Shown here one piece after another: positions 1 through 12,953 of a DNA stretch of 64,000 nucleotides (positions are counted from its first letter, which is position 1; the number at the start of each line of letters is the position of its first letter). The translations under genes were made by a program, and so were the position numbers. The DNA is from Rugalucina vietnamica (Eukaryota; Mollusca; Bivalvia; Lucinida; Lucinidae). Location: the NCBI GenBank assembly GCA_964017185.1, contig OZ024871.1:57215226-57279225 (forward strand). The letters run 5' to 3'. Below the pieces are notes generated by a model. The model saw only the letters and a list, made by a program, of their open reading frames with translations. It was not told where the DNA came from and did no database searches.

Positions 1-1398
1 ATTTTTCTTATGAAAAGGGCGGACAACAGCATATCGACAAAAAGGTTTTCGGAAGATTTCTGTTGTGAGATTGCCCAAGAAATTTTCAAAATCTAAAGTT
101 CCAGGAACTGAAATGAAGTTTATTGCAGTCGAAAAACAAGTTGCTATTGTATTTAGACATGTAATGTTTTGTGTAACCCAAGCAGTGACTTCTTTGAAAA
201 TTGGACAAAATCTTTGAATTTAATAAAGCATCATGTAGGAAATAGGAAACGTTTTATAAGGCCATGTCCCCTCCCCCACTTGCCCAACCAAAATATTTTA
301 AACACATCTGTATTTTTGTAAATGACATATTATATCAAAAAGCCATGTTTGGGCAAGGGGGTGGGGGTGGGGGGAGGCTGTCTGAAAGCCCCAAAACCGA
401 TAAATGGGCTCCTGTCCATTATTTGTAATTCAACAAGGCTATGGAAATATACTGTATGTGTATGTGCTACCTGAATGCACAGACTATATGTCCTATTTTA
501 ACAGGGATATACACAAAGTGTACATGTTATAATGCATATAAAGCAAAAATATGTTTATCCATTCTCGTGAGATCTGACGATATCTCATCTAGATCTCTTG
601 CATTTGACGCTTTGAATTATGGGATTTAGCCAAAATCGGCTAATCCCGTTCAGTTCTCGCGAGAATCAATTAATAGATTTCTTGAATTTGCTGGACTAGA
701 ATGTATTTCTTTCATTCGAGCTGTGCATAGGTAAAACACAGGACGTAACAAAAAGACAAAAATAAAATGTATGTAAAATTATATTAATATGATCTACATA
801 TAAAATGGATTCCAAAATGGATTCCATGGCGGACATTCCCAGCATGCAACGAGCCAAAGGCGACAGGTCAGTGTTATAGGCGACAATGATGTTTATCAAT
901 ATTTGATGGTTTATGTTTTATTTGAGATATACCTCCAAATATAATGTCACTTCACCACCACACAATGATCGGTTTTACCATAATTTGATACATGCAAGCC
1001 ATTGTCAAAAGAACTTCCCCAATGTCTGCATATGGGGTCACTGTTCAAATTAAAAGCTGCTTAATTTATTTTGCATAGTATATTTAAGGTACATGTTTTT
1101 GCATAAGTGATGTACAGTGTTATTTATAATATTAATACTTATAAAGATGATGTATCTGTTTATATTCATGCATAAATAGTTTTTACCCAAAATTTTAGGT
1201 TGCAATAAGCATATTGTAGTATTTTCTTGATAGTCTATGGCAAAAAATATGTTTTCTGACAAAATATATATATTTTTTTTAAAATCTGACCCCTCCCCCT
1301 TTGACACAGATTTATGCTGCATGTATGTAACATCAATAGGTTTCCACCATGTGGTTGCATTGATCAAATGTTGTAGTTTAAGGAGAATGCAACATATA
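1..1398. other. AT-rich non-coding sequence downstream of exon 7
   Basis: No coding exon was recognised. The only clear structure is an inverted G/C-rich pair: C-rich CCCCTCCCCCACTTGCCCAA near 269-288 faces a matching G-rich copy near 348-376, giving a potential hairpin of about 25 bp stem. The terminal exon of the SLC22-like gene was looked for here and not found. Confidence 0.5.
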
Positions 1399-2331
1399 CA
1401 CATGGAAATAAGTTAGGGAACACTTTTAGCCCTTGGGGAAAGTTTGAAAAAATCCATTTTCCTTTTTTCTGGCGATACTGAAATTTTTATCACATATATT
1501 TCAGACTTTTGCCTAGTTACAGACCAATTTATGGAAATGCACAACATTTTGTCTTTGTGCTACGGAGGATACAATATGCCATATGCGAAAAACTCCACTT
1601 TTACTGAATACAAGTTTGCCTTTTTGCTTCTGCACCCCGCAAAACTCAATTTTTGAAAGCAAATCAGGAATAAAATAATGAATCTGATCGTTCTAAATGA
1701 ATAAACGACTTCGGACCTAAAACTTCATGCTTCATCTCCAAACAAACTAATCATACAAAATCTACAGTTTGCATTGATTTCTATGGAAAGCAAAATTCTT
1801 TGATATTTTGCAAATAAAGCCGTAAAATAATAATTCCGCTAGGACACTATAACCAGAACGTACATGTTTAGATTCCTAAAGGGTCATATCGAATATTTGG
1901 CCCACCATTTACAACCTGCAAAATGCATACCCAAAGAACAAAACGTGGACATGAAACCTTCCCCCGGAAAAGTATTGGCCTAATGCCGCCATTCGGTCAG
2001 AAAATGAAGAATCTTCGATCAAAGTTCCACAAACAATGTCTCAGCTTTATGCTTACGAAAAATTACGACAACGTGAGTTCAAATAATAAAGTTATCGCAA
2101 AGACTAGCAGTGCTTTTCTTAAATTTAGCAAACATTTTCTGAATCAAAGATGGCCGCTCTCCGCCGCAGTTTGTGTTTGATACTAACCATTTTCACATAG
2201 AAGCAACTTTGGAGACTGCAGATTCTGACAAATTGTCAAAACATTTTTCATAATTTTTACAAAGAAGGAAATATACAGTCCAAACTTGGTAGTCACATTA
2301 TTACAGGTGTTCCCTAACTTATTTCCATGTG
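1399..2331. mobile_element. Non-autonomous mariner/Tc1-type element, 933 bp, TA target
   Basis: Terminal inverted repeats of about 25 bp start CACATGGAAATAAGTTAGGG and end with the reverse complement. The element is flanked by TA on each side (1397-1398 and 2332-2333). No transposase frame is visible inside. TA duplication and TIR length fit the Tc1/mariner superfamily. It lies left of exon 7, probably in the last intron. Confidence 0.75.
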
Positions 2332-2481
2332 TATATAATCTAAACAAATAACACAGAAGCTGCCAGAGACACTCACTTTGGGCGGGAAACCTATGAAACC
2401 TTCCGAAAACCTTGTATGTGGTCAAGAAAAGGAATCCAAAAGCTCTTATTTTGTAAGGCAAATGCTCCCTTACATACCTAC

Positions 2482-2599
2482 CTTACAACAGTGGGATACA
2501 GTTCTAATGTCATTGTTTGTACAACTCCCCAGCTCACAGCTATAGAGAAATTGGCTATAAATGCAAATACGCTGGTGAGTGTACCTTGATGGGCAAAAT
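2482..2599 (-). CDS. SLC22-like exon 7 (TM10 region, ELYPTVVR)
   Basis: 118 bp exon. The acceptor is TTTATAG at 2606-2600 and the donor is GTAGGT from 2481. It starts with two bases that complete the codon left open by exon 6 and ends in phase 2. The 39-residue product begins with FAHQGTLTSVFAF and ends in MTLELYPTVVR, the conserved SLC22/sugar-porter signature at the end of TM10. A hydrophobic stretch with AFIANFSIAVSWGVV forms the membrane segment. No following exon was found between 1 and 2481, so the terminal exon is probably outside the window. Confidence 0.9.
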
Positions 2600-2884
2600 C
2601 TATAAATATAGAAACAAAAGCATAATACTGTATTCAGTCTAATTTGTGATTATGCTCTAATAAGCACACAGCATTTGGCTAAAATTGGTCTTGGATATTT
2701 TGTTACTAAATTAATAACGGTTTAAAAAAAACTTAAGCACACTGTGTGCTACTTAACTTGAATACGGTAGTTTTATGTGGCATCTCGAGAAAACTGTTAA
2801 AAGTCAAAATGTCGCATAAGCGTGCGGCAAAAGTAGACACTTTTACGTTTTGAATAATAAACAAAAACGAAAGTATACCTACAA

Positions 2885-4358
2885 TGGCTAGAGAATCAAA
2901 GGACCATAGACCCTTTCCTGTAAAATATGCCCTGTTTTCGAAAGCCCAAAACTCCGTCCACTACAACTTTGCAATGAGGAGGGTAGTATGATGTCTTAAG
3001 AATGGATAAATGCTATAATGTATGAAGCATTCCTCCATATACGGTAGAAATGGCTAGCGAGGCGGAGGTAGGGGTCAAAAATTTGAAAATATAAATTGGA
3101 ATAAAAAGTCATTTTTTGTTGCATGTCTGTACTAACTTCCGCCATTGTTGTGATTTTTAAACATGTAGGTCAGTGTCAAGGGTCTCAGGCACCCTAAAAT
3201 TCATCTCAAAAGTTTGATGCTTAATAAGAGACATTATTTTCATAAATTATTTTGGGAGTTACCTGTATATCATTGCTAACAATGACAAGTATTGAGCAAA
3301 GTCATGAGAAATTCTGTCATTAGTTTCCAAACAGGTAGACCAAGTTATGTAGCCAAAGAACATGGCAAAATCCTTCACAAATCGGGTTTAAAAACCACAG
3401 AGGAAGCAAAATATGTCCATGCCATTGGCGACTACCACACAGCTGATCTGTACTTTAAGTTTGGTACATGTAATTTCTCATGGATGTCTCAATGACTGTA
3501 TGATTTTTGCTAATATAAAATGACATAGAATTTATTTGAAACTCTGGAATTAATGAATGCATGCATGCCACCATTCAAATTAGATACATATCAATCTAAA
3601 TCTTTTCTGTTGTTAAAATGTTCCTACAGTGATCAATGATTTGTTAAAACTATGGCATATACACCTGGTATACGTGCACCTGTTTAGCTATAACACACCC
3701 TGCTATCTCTTTCATAATACACACCAATGAAATGTATATTCAGTGAAATATTGTTGATCTAAATGAGCCAAGACATACTGTCAAGAGTAAACCAAGATGA
3801 TGCCACTGAAGTATTTGACTAGATTCACAGACCTTTATTCCCTATAAATCATGGCTTAAGAAGTTTAATAAAGCAAATGCATGAAGTAGTCAAAATCTTC
3901 CTGTTATGATGCTGACACCAAAATACATGTACTTAGAGATCATCCATTAAACAGTGTTAATACTGACAACTTTCCAATGTATATTCTAAGTGCATTGAGG
4001 GACATATGCCCCGTTATTTGTCCCGTAATCAAGACTGATCTCTCCACATGTTGAATTCAGTCATGTGCTTTGAAAGATTAGGGGGCGTGTATTTTTAACT
4101 TGTATTTGTATAGACTGGTGCACAAGTTTGTTCAATGAAATATTATTTCTGTATTTTTTAAATGAATCAAATATTAAAAATGGTTAAAAATCAATTATTT
4201 TCCACGTATCGGATGGACAAACCTAGTACATGTATGTCTCGCTTAATTGCACTTGATGGGAAAGAACCTAATTTCTACCATTGTGACTTTATTAAGTACC
4301 CCCCCCCCCCCCCCCCCCCCCCGGAGTACCAATAAGCCATTCAAATATAATATGTATT
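2885..4358. repeat. Dispersed repeat core, left part (related to 45170-46700)
   Basis: This stretch aligns collinearly with 45170-46700 at clearly lower identity than the recent duplication. It resumes at about 6062-6310 (related to 46700-46970) after an inserted element. It includes a poly-C tract at 4300-4322. On the minus strand (about 3490-3275) a short reading frame with FCFLCGF and HDFAQYLSLLA precedes a good donor (CAG|GTAACT). The matching frame at 45517-45726 is open for 69 codons. It may be a decayed exon or chance, and I do not recognise it. Confidence 0.6.
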
Positions 4359-4365
4359 TTATGAT

Positions 4366-6054
4366 TTTTAGCTCACCTGAGCCGAAAGCTCACAAGGTGA
4401 GCTTATAGGATGGCCATGATCCGGCGTCCGTCCGTCGTCCGTCCGTCGTCGTCGTCGTCCACAATTTCAAAGATCTTCTTCTCTGAAACCGCTTGGCCGA
4501 TCTAGTTGAAAATTTATGTGGAGCCTCCTTGGGTAGTGGCATTTCAAGTTTGATCGCGAAATCCAGGTCACATGACCAAGATGGCCGCCACGCCCATATA
4601 TGATAAAAACCCTTCAAAAATCTTCTTCTCCAGAACCGGTGGGCCGATTTCCACGAAACTTGGTATGTAGCATCAGGGACTTCAGCCCATCATAGTTTGA
4701 TAAAATGATGACCCTTGGATGACCTTGACCTATTTTACGGCAAGGTCAAATTTGGAAACATAGGCTTTTACATGGGAAAAAGTGAAAACTATGGATTTTT
4801 TGAAAACTATTGCAGCCTGAGGCCTGAAAAGTGGTAGATGCAAACAACTAATGGAGTAGATGAAGGTATGTGATTAATTTAGGTCAAGGTCATCTCTTGA
4901 CCTTGGCCAGTCTGTCGTCCATTCACACTTTTCAAAGATCTTCTTCTCTGAAACTGCTGGGCCAATCGAAGTGAAATTTTATGTGGAGCATCCATGGGTA
5001 GGGGAGACGAAAGTTTGATTGCAAAATCCAGGTCACATGACCAAGATGGCTGCCACGCCCATATATGGTAAAAACCACTCAAAAATCTTCTTCTCCAGAA
5101 CCGGTTGGCCGATTTCCACGAAACTTGGTATGTAGCATCGGGGACTTCAGCCCATCATAGTTTGATAAAATGATGACCCTTGGATGACCTTGACCTATTT
5201 TACGGCAAGGTCAAATTTGGAAACATAGGCTTTTACATGGGAAAAAGTGAAAACTATGGATTTTTTGAAAACTATTGCAGCCTGAGGCCTGAAAAGTGGT
5301 AGATGCAAACAACTAATGGAGTAGATGAAGGTATGTGATTAATGTAGGTCAAGGTCATCTCTTGACCTTGGCCAGTCTGTTGTCCATACACACTTTTCAA
5401 AGATCTTCTTCTCTGAAACTGCTGGGCCAATCAAAGTGAAATTTTATGTGGAGCATCCATGGGTAGGGGAGACGAAAGTTTGATCGCAAAATCCAGGTCA
5501 CATTACCAAGATGGCCGCCACGCCCATATATGGTAAAAACCACTCAAAAATTTTCTTCTCCAGAACCGTCAGGCCAATTTTCGCGAAACTTGGTATGTAG
5601 CATTTGGGACTCCAGCCCATCCTAGTTTGATCAAATGATGACCATAGGATCACCTTGACCTATTTTACGGCAAGGTCAATTTTGGAAACATAGGCTTTTA
5701 CATGGGAAAAGGCGCAAACAATGGATATTTTGGAAACTGTTGCAGTCTGAGACCTGGACGTTGCTAGATGCAGACAACCAATGGAGTCAATGAAGGTAAG
5801 TAATTAATGAAGGCCAAGGTCATTTCTTGACCTTGACCCAAAGTCGTTTAAATATCAAAATTAAAATTGTGGTTTTCTCATAAGTCACTGGGTTTGGAAA
5901 CTATTGCAGCCTGAGACCTGAAACTTTGCAGATGCAGACAACTTATGAATTCAATAAAGGTGTGTGAGTATTCAAGGTCAAGGTCATTTCATGATGACTT
6001 AATACTGCAGGATCAGGCTTCAGGTGAGCGTTCTCAGGACCAATGGTCCTCTGG
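4366..6054. mobile_element. AGCTCACC-ended repeat with 465 bp internal tandem units
   Basis: The insertion begins TTTTAGCTCACCTGAGCC and ends with AGGTGAGCG...GGTCCTCTGG. It is flanked by a 7 bp duplication TTATGAT (4359-4365 and 6055-6061). The related copy at 46,700 lacks it, which supports an insertion. Inside are about 3.3 direct repeats with a 465 bp period; the CAAAGATCTTCTTCTCTGAA motif starts at 4468, 4933 and 5398. The units hold many TGACCTTGACCT and TCAAGGTCA motifs. No coding sequence. The superfamily was not identified. Confidence 0.7.
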
Positions 6055-6429
6055 TTATGATGACCTATCAACATGCTAAAGGATTTGTTGGTACTCGGGG
6101 GAACAATGTTCAGAAAATAGTTTTCTGTTTTCTTATATGTTCAATACATATAGTAGCTGTTTTAGCCCAAAAATACAGCCATACATGTATCGAAATGGGG
6201 ACCATGAACTAACGTGTGGTGGTTGAAGAATTTTACAAACTTTTATTTTTTTCAAAATACAGGGCAGCTATACATTGTGACTCCCATTACCACTGTCAAA
6301 GATCCTTTTAATGTGAAAGAAATATATATTCGAGAGAAAAATAGTTCATATCTTGACTCAAACATGAGATAACATAATTTTCAAACAATAATTGCATAGG
6401 AATATAATAGGCGTTTGTCGTTGAGTTGA

Positions 6430-6689
6430 CGTGTCGGCAACTTGTCGTTGTCGATGAGTTGGTTTGTCTGTGAGTTTTTGTCTGTCGATGAGTTTTTGTC
6501 AGCAAGTTGTTATTCGGTCAGTTGCCTGTCGGTGAGTTGTCGTGTTACCGAAAACTCAACCCTATGCCCTGGAAACCTGACATTTGAAAGAGAACGTCGC
6601 ATTGCAGAACCATCACCAAAAGCGTACATAAACGTCCTGGAGAAATTGAGCAACTTCATGCACACGAGATATGGAAATCCTGTGGGGGG
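6430..6689. repeat. Degenerate GTCGATGAGTT minisatellite and unexplained open frame
   Basis: 6430-6545 repeats words like TGTCGATGAGTT and TGTCGGTGAGTT in a degenerate array. The following bases 6560-6690 are open on the plus strand with a coding-like composition (LTFERERRIAEPSPKAYINV and LEKLSNFMHTRYGNPVGG), but I see no family and no clear splice sites. The right end runs into the next repeat. Confidence 0.35.
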
Positions 6690-8232
6690 TTTTAGCTCGC
6701 CTGCACGAAGAGCATAGAGCTATTGTAGTCACCTCGGTCGTCTCCGTTTACGTGTACGTTTACGTTTACGTCCGCGTCCGCGTCACACTTTCGTTTAAAG
6801 TTTTTAAAATTGTTATACATGTATCTTGATAGTCACTGACCAGAAATCATTCATATTTGGGACATTGCTACATATGAGGGTCCTCTGTGATTTAGTGTGA
6901 AGGGACCCGTGGGGTCGTGCCTGGGGGTGGGGCTAGAGGTCAATATCTAGGACACCTTTGTACAATGCTCAGATGCTGTGTTAGTTTCTCATCAACTGTA
7001 AAGCCTAGAACTGTCAAACCTTACATAAGGCTTCTCCTCGATGTCCAGACTCGGCACCCACATTGACCTCCTGACCTTGACCTATATTTCATGCTCCAGT
7101 GACTTTGTCATTTTTAAGCCAACCCTAAATATCTCATCAACTATAAAGCCTACAACCATCAAACCTTGCATATGGCTTCTCCTCGATGTCCCGACTTTGC
7201 ACCCACGTTGATCTAGTGACCTTGACCTGTATTTTGTGCTCTAGTGACTTTGTCATTTTTAAAGCCAACTCTTAATATCTCATCAACTATAAAGCTTACA
7301 ACCATCAAACCTTGCATATGACTTCTCCTTGATGTCCCGACTCGGCACCCACATTCACCTAGTGACCTTGACCTATATTTCGTGCTCTAGTGACTTTGTC
7401 ATTTTTGAAGCCAACCCTTAATATCTCATCAACTATAAAGCCCACAACCATCAAACCTTGCATATGGCTTCTCCTCGATGTCCCGACTCGGCACCCACAT
7501 TGACCTACTGACCTTGACCTATATTTCATGCTCCAATGACTTTGTCATTTTTTAAGCCAACCCTTAATATCTCATCAACTATAAAGCCTATAACCATCAA
7601 ACTTGCATATGGCTTCTCCTCGATGTCCCGACTTTGCACCCACATTGATCTAGTGACCTTGACCTATATTTCGTGCTCTAGTGACTTTTTCATTAAAGTT
7701 TTTAGAAGTCTATATCTCTTGAACATGTTGATGGATCAAGTCAATACTTTGCATTTTGGTAGATATTGGTCTGAAGTTTTATGCAGTACCATCATGACCC
7801 ACCCTGAGTGACCTTGAGGTCAAGGTCACAGACTTAGAATTTTTTGGTTAAAGTTTTCGGTTAAAGTTTTTAGAAGGCTATATCTCTTGAACATGTAGAT
7901 GGATCAAGTTGACACTTTGCGTGTTGGTAGATATTGGTCTGAAGTGTTATGCTGTACCATTATGACCCACCCTGGGTGAACTTGAGGTCAAGGTCATGGC
8001 CTTAGAAATTTTTGGTTAAAGTTTTGGGTTAAAGATTTTTGAAGTCTATATATCTCTATGTTGATGGATCAAGTTGAAACTTTGCATGTTTGTGGATATT
8101 GGTCTGAAATTTTATGCTGTACCATCACAACCCACCTGAGCGACCTTGAGGTCAAGGTCATGGGTCATAGATTTTGATAAGTTTAGTGACAAAGCACAAG
8201 TCAGGCGAGCTACGCTGTCCTGCGACAGCTCT
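6690..8232. mobile_element. AGCTCGCC-ended repeat with two internal tandem arrays
   Basis: Starts TTTTAGCTCGCCTGCACG and closes with CAGGCGAGCTACGCTGTCC near 8203-8232, an architecture like the element at 4366-6054. The first inner array (about 6985-7690) has five ~148 bp units with CTCATCAACTATAAAGCC and GACCTTGACCTATATTTC. The second (about 7695-8165) has three ~165 bp units with GTAGATATTGGTCTGAAG and GACCTTGAGGTCAAGGTCA. It is non-coding. Exact ends and target duplication are uncertain. Confidence 0.6.
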
Positions 8233-9002
8233 TACTCTTTCTAAAAACTGAAATGCATCGGCACCTAACACTGACCTGTTTGTTTGTTTTTTGTTCAGTA
8301 TTCAAAAATAATTCTGTATGTAAAGTAACAATACAGATGTATTCGGAAACCAAGTGGGGACATGTCTTGTGGTCTGTGCACTCATCAAATATTTATATCA
8401 ATTCCATTCAAACCTACTTAGACCAGGTCTGCAGTAATGCAAGTTGTACACATCTAAGTATGTTTTAATATTCTAATTCAAGTTAAAAAGGCATTCTACT
8501 TCGTTTTAACAGGCGTTTATTCAGTTCAATAAAACATTTTATATGCGTGTCAGAAACAGTTTTCTGACACGCACATTCAGTTTAATTGTATTTTTCATAT
8601 GATTCACTCATCTTAACACCCTTAATGAATTATATAAAATATTAACTCAGTATTGCTCTCTGTTTTATAAATATTTTCATCATGTTTTCATTTTAGATTA
8701 ATTTATTAATTCAAGAAGCCTTTTCCATTTTAAAGCATAACTTTTAAAGCACATTAGGATTTTTCTATCAGTTTAAGGTTAATTCACAACAAATATTTTA
8801 ACTTTTAAGCCGAATGTCTTAAGCACATATGCATTATTTTATCAATGTATATCCTGTTTCCTAAACTTATTTTAAAGCGTATGTATATATTGTACAAATT
8901 GTCAATATTTTTTTTGTTCTATTATTCTGTTTTAGTTGCAGAGGACCATATGTTAGATAAGTAATTTTATTTGCTTAATATGTCATCCTCTAAAAATAAA
9001 GA

Positions 9003-9050
<48 letters not shown>

Positions 9051-9126
9051 TGAAAACTCACTGAGTGGCTAGTGTACAGACTGCAATGCTGATTGCTCTA
9101 CCTCGCCAAGTTCAATAACCACTTAC
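8233..9126. other. Intron sequence, AT-rich, with a TTA microsatellite
   Basis: No exon or element was recognised from 8233 to about 9005. A (TTA)n microsatellite occupies about 9007-9049. A short inverted pair (CAGAAACAGTTTTCTG near 8550-8565) is the only other structure noticed. Confidence 0.5.
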
Positions 9127-9209
9127 TTATCCTCTGTACCACACCGACAGCTAGGCAGGCCACAGCGCCCAGACCATATGATAATATAGCCCCATATCTA
9201 CGACCTACC
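9127..9209 (-). CDS. SLC22-like exon 6 (TM9)
   Basis: Short 83 bp exon, too small for ORF scanning. The acceptor is CACTGCAG at 9217-9210 and the donor is GTAAGT from 9126. One leading base completes an ACG (Thr) codon with exon 5. The following 27 codons read VGRRYGAILSYGLGAV and on to VVQRI, and a trailing A joins AT of exon 7 to make Asn. The GRR motif followed by a hydrophobic helix is the SLC22 TM8-TM9 loop and TM9. Matching phases on both sides make this call firm despite its size. Confidence 0.88.
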
Positions 9210-9577
9210 CTGCAGTGGAATAAGATCAGTCAAAACTAGTGAACAATTGGCTTATGATTAGATGATTAGCTCAGAACGCACCTACATCATGTACGATGCA
9301 CCTGAATACAAAAGCGACAGGCCCAGGCCACCGTGCGATTATTTTAAAAAATAAAATAAAATAAATAAAAAAATAAATAAAAAATAAATAAAGAATAAAA
9401 TAAGAACAAAGGGCGAATTACTTTCACGGAGGTCTAGATTGAAATCGGGTTGAGGACCAAGATTGTCTATGCTATTTTTCAGACATTGTTTGTGGCTTAA
9501 ACATGCATTATATGTTTTCTCAGGTCCACAGTAGCTGGTAGAAAGCCTCACAATAGGCTAATGGCCAGTAGGGCAAA

Positions 9578-12500
9578 CCCTCCCCCCCCAGGGGGAATTT
9601 TCTGCACTATGATTTTCTGAAAGTATAGCGAAAAAGCTATCAAATCCTGTTTTCTGCCGTCTGGAAGTGGAAGCATTTGCATTTTACGCTATGTTTTATT
9701 ATATGACCTGATACCATCTTTTGTATAGAAATAATGGGGGTAGGCGTAGAAAATCGATCATACCTCTGCTGTTACTAATCCTAGACCATTGAACTTGGTC
9801 TTTTTTTAAAGCTTAGACATAGCCCTTTCATTCTATGATAAGTAATGCAAAATATCTACTTTGCATATTCATGAATATTAATGAAAACATGAAAATGGTA
9901 GAGAATCATTAAAAACCCATAAATTAACTTATTTCAGGCCTAAACTATAGTTTTGATACATTTATATTGCACCATTTAGACATATTTCATAAATTTATTG
10001 TTGTCATGAGCCTATGTGAAAATTATCTCATTTGTATATTCATGAATATTAATTAAAAAGTAAAAAATCCTGGAAAAATAGGGTGTATACATATAGTATC
10101 ATTTGTACCTGGGCTGTTGATAAACATGGAACACTAATGTGGAATCAAATGAATGCTATGGCCATGTTCTATCACCCTTATACATATAATATATGTATTT
10201 AAGGATTTAAGGCTCATCTATTTTTTTCATGAATATTAATGAAAACTAGAAATCGCAGAGAAATAATGAAAAAATGAACTGGTATACCTACAGAATGACT
10301 TGTATCTGATTATTTCTGTTATTTTCATATTTTTATGTACAGAATATGATACTATCAATCAATTGATACCAATTTCAGTTCTCTAGAGCTTTTGGTTGCT
10401 GAGATACTGTCAATTCTATTTGTATATTCCCTTCATTTGTCTATGTTTTTCTCTTATATCTAAAGTTTTCTTAAATTTTGGCCACAAGATAGTCAACTTT
10501 TTCCTATATCTTATTATATGATTATGAATTATTGTCATATCTATTATTTGATACCAATTTCAGCTCTCTAGGTTTTTTTGCTGTTGAGATATAAACGTTT
10601 CCGTTGGTATACCCCCTCTATTTTTCTGTGTTTTTTATCTAATTTTTAAAGTTCTTGTCAATATTTTAACAATAAGAAAGTCTAATTATTCATTAATCAT
10701 ATTATGTGATTATAAAACATTATCATAGCAATCATTTGATACCAATTTCAGCTCTCTAGAGCTTTTGATTGCTGAGTTATTAACCTTTTTATTGGTATAC
10801 CCCCTCCATTTTTCTGTGATTTTTCCCTTTAATTTAAAGTTTTATCAATATTCGAAAAACAAGAAAGTCAGAATGTTTGTGTGTCTTACCACATTGTTAC
10901 AGAACATAATCCTAGCAATGATTTGATACCAATTTCAGCTCTCTAGAGCTCTTGGTCACCGAGATATTAGCAATTTTACTGGAATACCTCCTTCCTTTGA
11001 CAGTGATTTTTCTGCTATAACTTATGTTTTCTTAAATATTTGAGCGACAAGAAAGTAAGCTTGTTTATATATTTTATCAAATTATTGTAGAATATTGTCA
11101 CAGCAATCATTTGATACCAATTTCAGCTCTCTAGGACATTGGGTTGCCGAGATATAAATGTTTACATTGGTATACCCCCTCCGTTTTTCTTTGAGTTTTA
11201 TCTAATATTAAAAGTTCTCATCAATATTTGAACAACAAAAAAGTTTGATTATTTATAAATCTTATCATATAATTATAGAACATTATCATACCAATCATTT
11301 GATACCAATTTCAACTCTCTAGAGCGATTGGTCACTGAGATATTAGCAATTTTATTGGTATACCCCCTTTGACAGTGATTTTTCTCTTATATCTTAAGTT
11401 TTCTTAAATATTTGAGTAACAAAAAAGTCAGCTTGTTTATATATCTTATTATAAGGTTATAGAATATTGTCAACGCAATCATTTGACATCAATTTCTGCT
11501 CTCTATGGCTTTTGGTTGCTGAGATATAAACATTTCCATAGGTATACCCCCTCCAATTTCTGTGATTTTTCTACTATATTTATTGATTTCATCAAAAGTC
11601 AAACAGCAGAAAAGTCTGATGGTTAATGTATCTTATTTCAGGGTTTAAAATGTTATCATAGCAATCATTTGTTATAAGTTTCAGCTCTCTATGGCTTTTG
11701 GTTGCCGAGATTTAAACATATCTGTAGGTATACCCCCTCCAATGTTCTGTTATTTTTCTCTTCTATTGAAAGTTCTTATCAATATTTGAACATCAAGAAA
11801 GTCAGATTCTTTCTGTATCTTATCACATGATTATAGAACATTATCACAACAATCATTTGATACACATTTCAGCTCTCTTAAGAGTTTTTGGTCACTGAGA
11901 TATTAGCAATACCCCCTTCCTTTATCTGTTTCTTTTCTAATATCTGAACTTCTTTTTAATATTTGAGCATTAAGATAGCCAGTTGTTTATATATCTTATT
12001 ACATGATTATAAAACATTGCCAAAGCAATTATTTGATACCTATTTCAGCTCTCTATGTCTATCAGTAGCCAAGATACATGTGGTAATAGAGGTGTACCAC
12101 ATTAATTCCTCTGCTTATTATGGGTGGGGGTGATCACTCAAATGGACATTAAAGTGATCCTCTGACCAAATTGGCACCCATGAGCATTTGGTCTAAGGTT
12201 GCAAGGTACATCCTACAACCCACTCAAACCCTTAAATGGCAATAGAGTAAATTTTGATTTTCGTCATTTTCATTAATATTCATGAAAATGCAAATGAGAA
12301 AATTTTCATTAAGGTCCATGGCGTCAACAAATTTGTCAAATAGCATTATTGGTACAATAACAATGAGCCACAATGATAGTATAGGCCTGAAATTAGTTTT
12401 TACGGGGATAATTAATTTTTAAATGTTTCGTTTTTCATTTTAATGTTTTAATGAAAATTCATGAATAAGCAAATTAGATATTTTCCATTACTTATTATTG

Positions 12501-12757
12501 GATAAAAGGGCTATGTATAAGCATTAAAATGAGACCAAGTTCAATGGTCTAGGATAAGAAACAACTGAGATATCTTCAGTTTTCTATGTGTACCCCCATT
12601 ATTAAAACACAAAAATTGAATATTTAGGGTAATATAATGAAACATAGCATAAAACGCAAACGCTTCCACTTCCAGATGGCAGAAAACAGGGTTTGATAGC
12701 TTTTTCAATGTACTTTAAGAAAATCATAGTGTAGAAAATTCCCCCTGGGGGGGGAGG
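9578..12757. mobile_element. 3.2 kb foldback-type element with ~500 bp imperfect TIRs
   Basis: The outer ends are inverted copies: CCCTCCCCCCCCAGGGGGAA at 9578 faces its reverse complement ending near 12757. Imperfect inverted similarity continues about 500 bp inward on each side, including CTAGACCATTGAACTTGGTC against its complement near 12536-12555. The centre is a tandem array (see 10350-12080). No transposase frame is seen and the target duplication is unclear. It lies in the intron between exons 5 and 6. Confidence 0.7.
10350..12080. repeat. About ten tandem ~188 bp units inside the foldback element
   Basis: The motif ATTTGATACCAATTTCAGCT recurs with small changes about every 185-195 bp, near 10365, 10545, 10732, 10920, 11110, 11297, 11483, 11670, 11857 and 12033. 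Each is followed by CTCTAGAGCTTTTGGTTGCT, GAGATAT and TATACCCCCTCC. The units are diverged from one another, so the array is old. Confidence 0.8.
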
Positions 12758-12953
12758 GGGGGTATTGGTAGCTAGAAGACTACAATGTCCGTGCATGAAT
12801 TGTTTCCATGCAGAGTTTGGCCATTGTATATAACGAAACTGTACAACTCGTGATTTTCTGTACGGGCAGGGAAAAGAGCTGTAATATTTACCCATCGCGA
12901 CTGCAGTAGCTAGGTCAACAGCATGAGATCGCAGCAGAATGACTGCCTGATAT

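Noticed and set aside
10350-12080. Regular repeats as a CRISPR-like array
   Set aside because: Units are ~188 bp, diverged, without spacers, in a eukaryotic intron-rich region.
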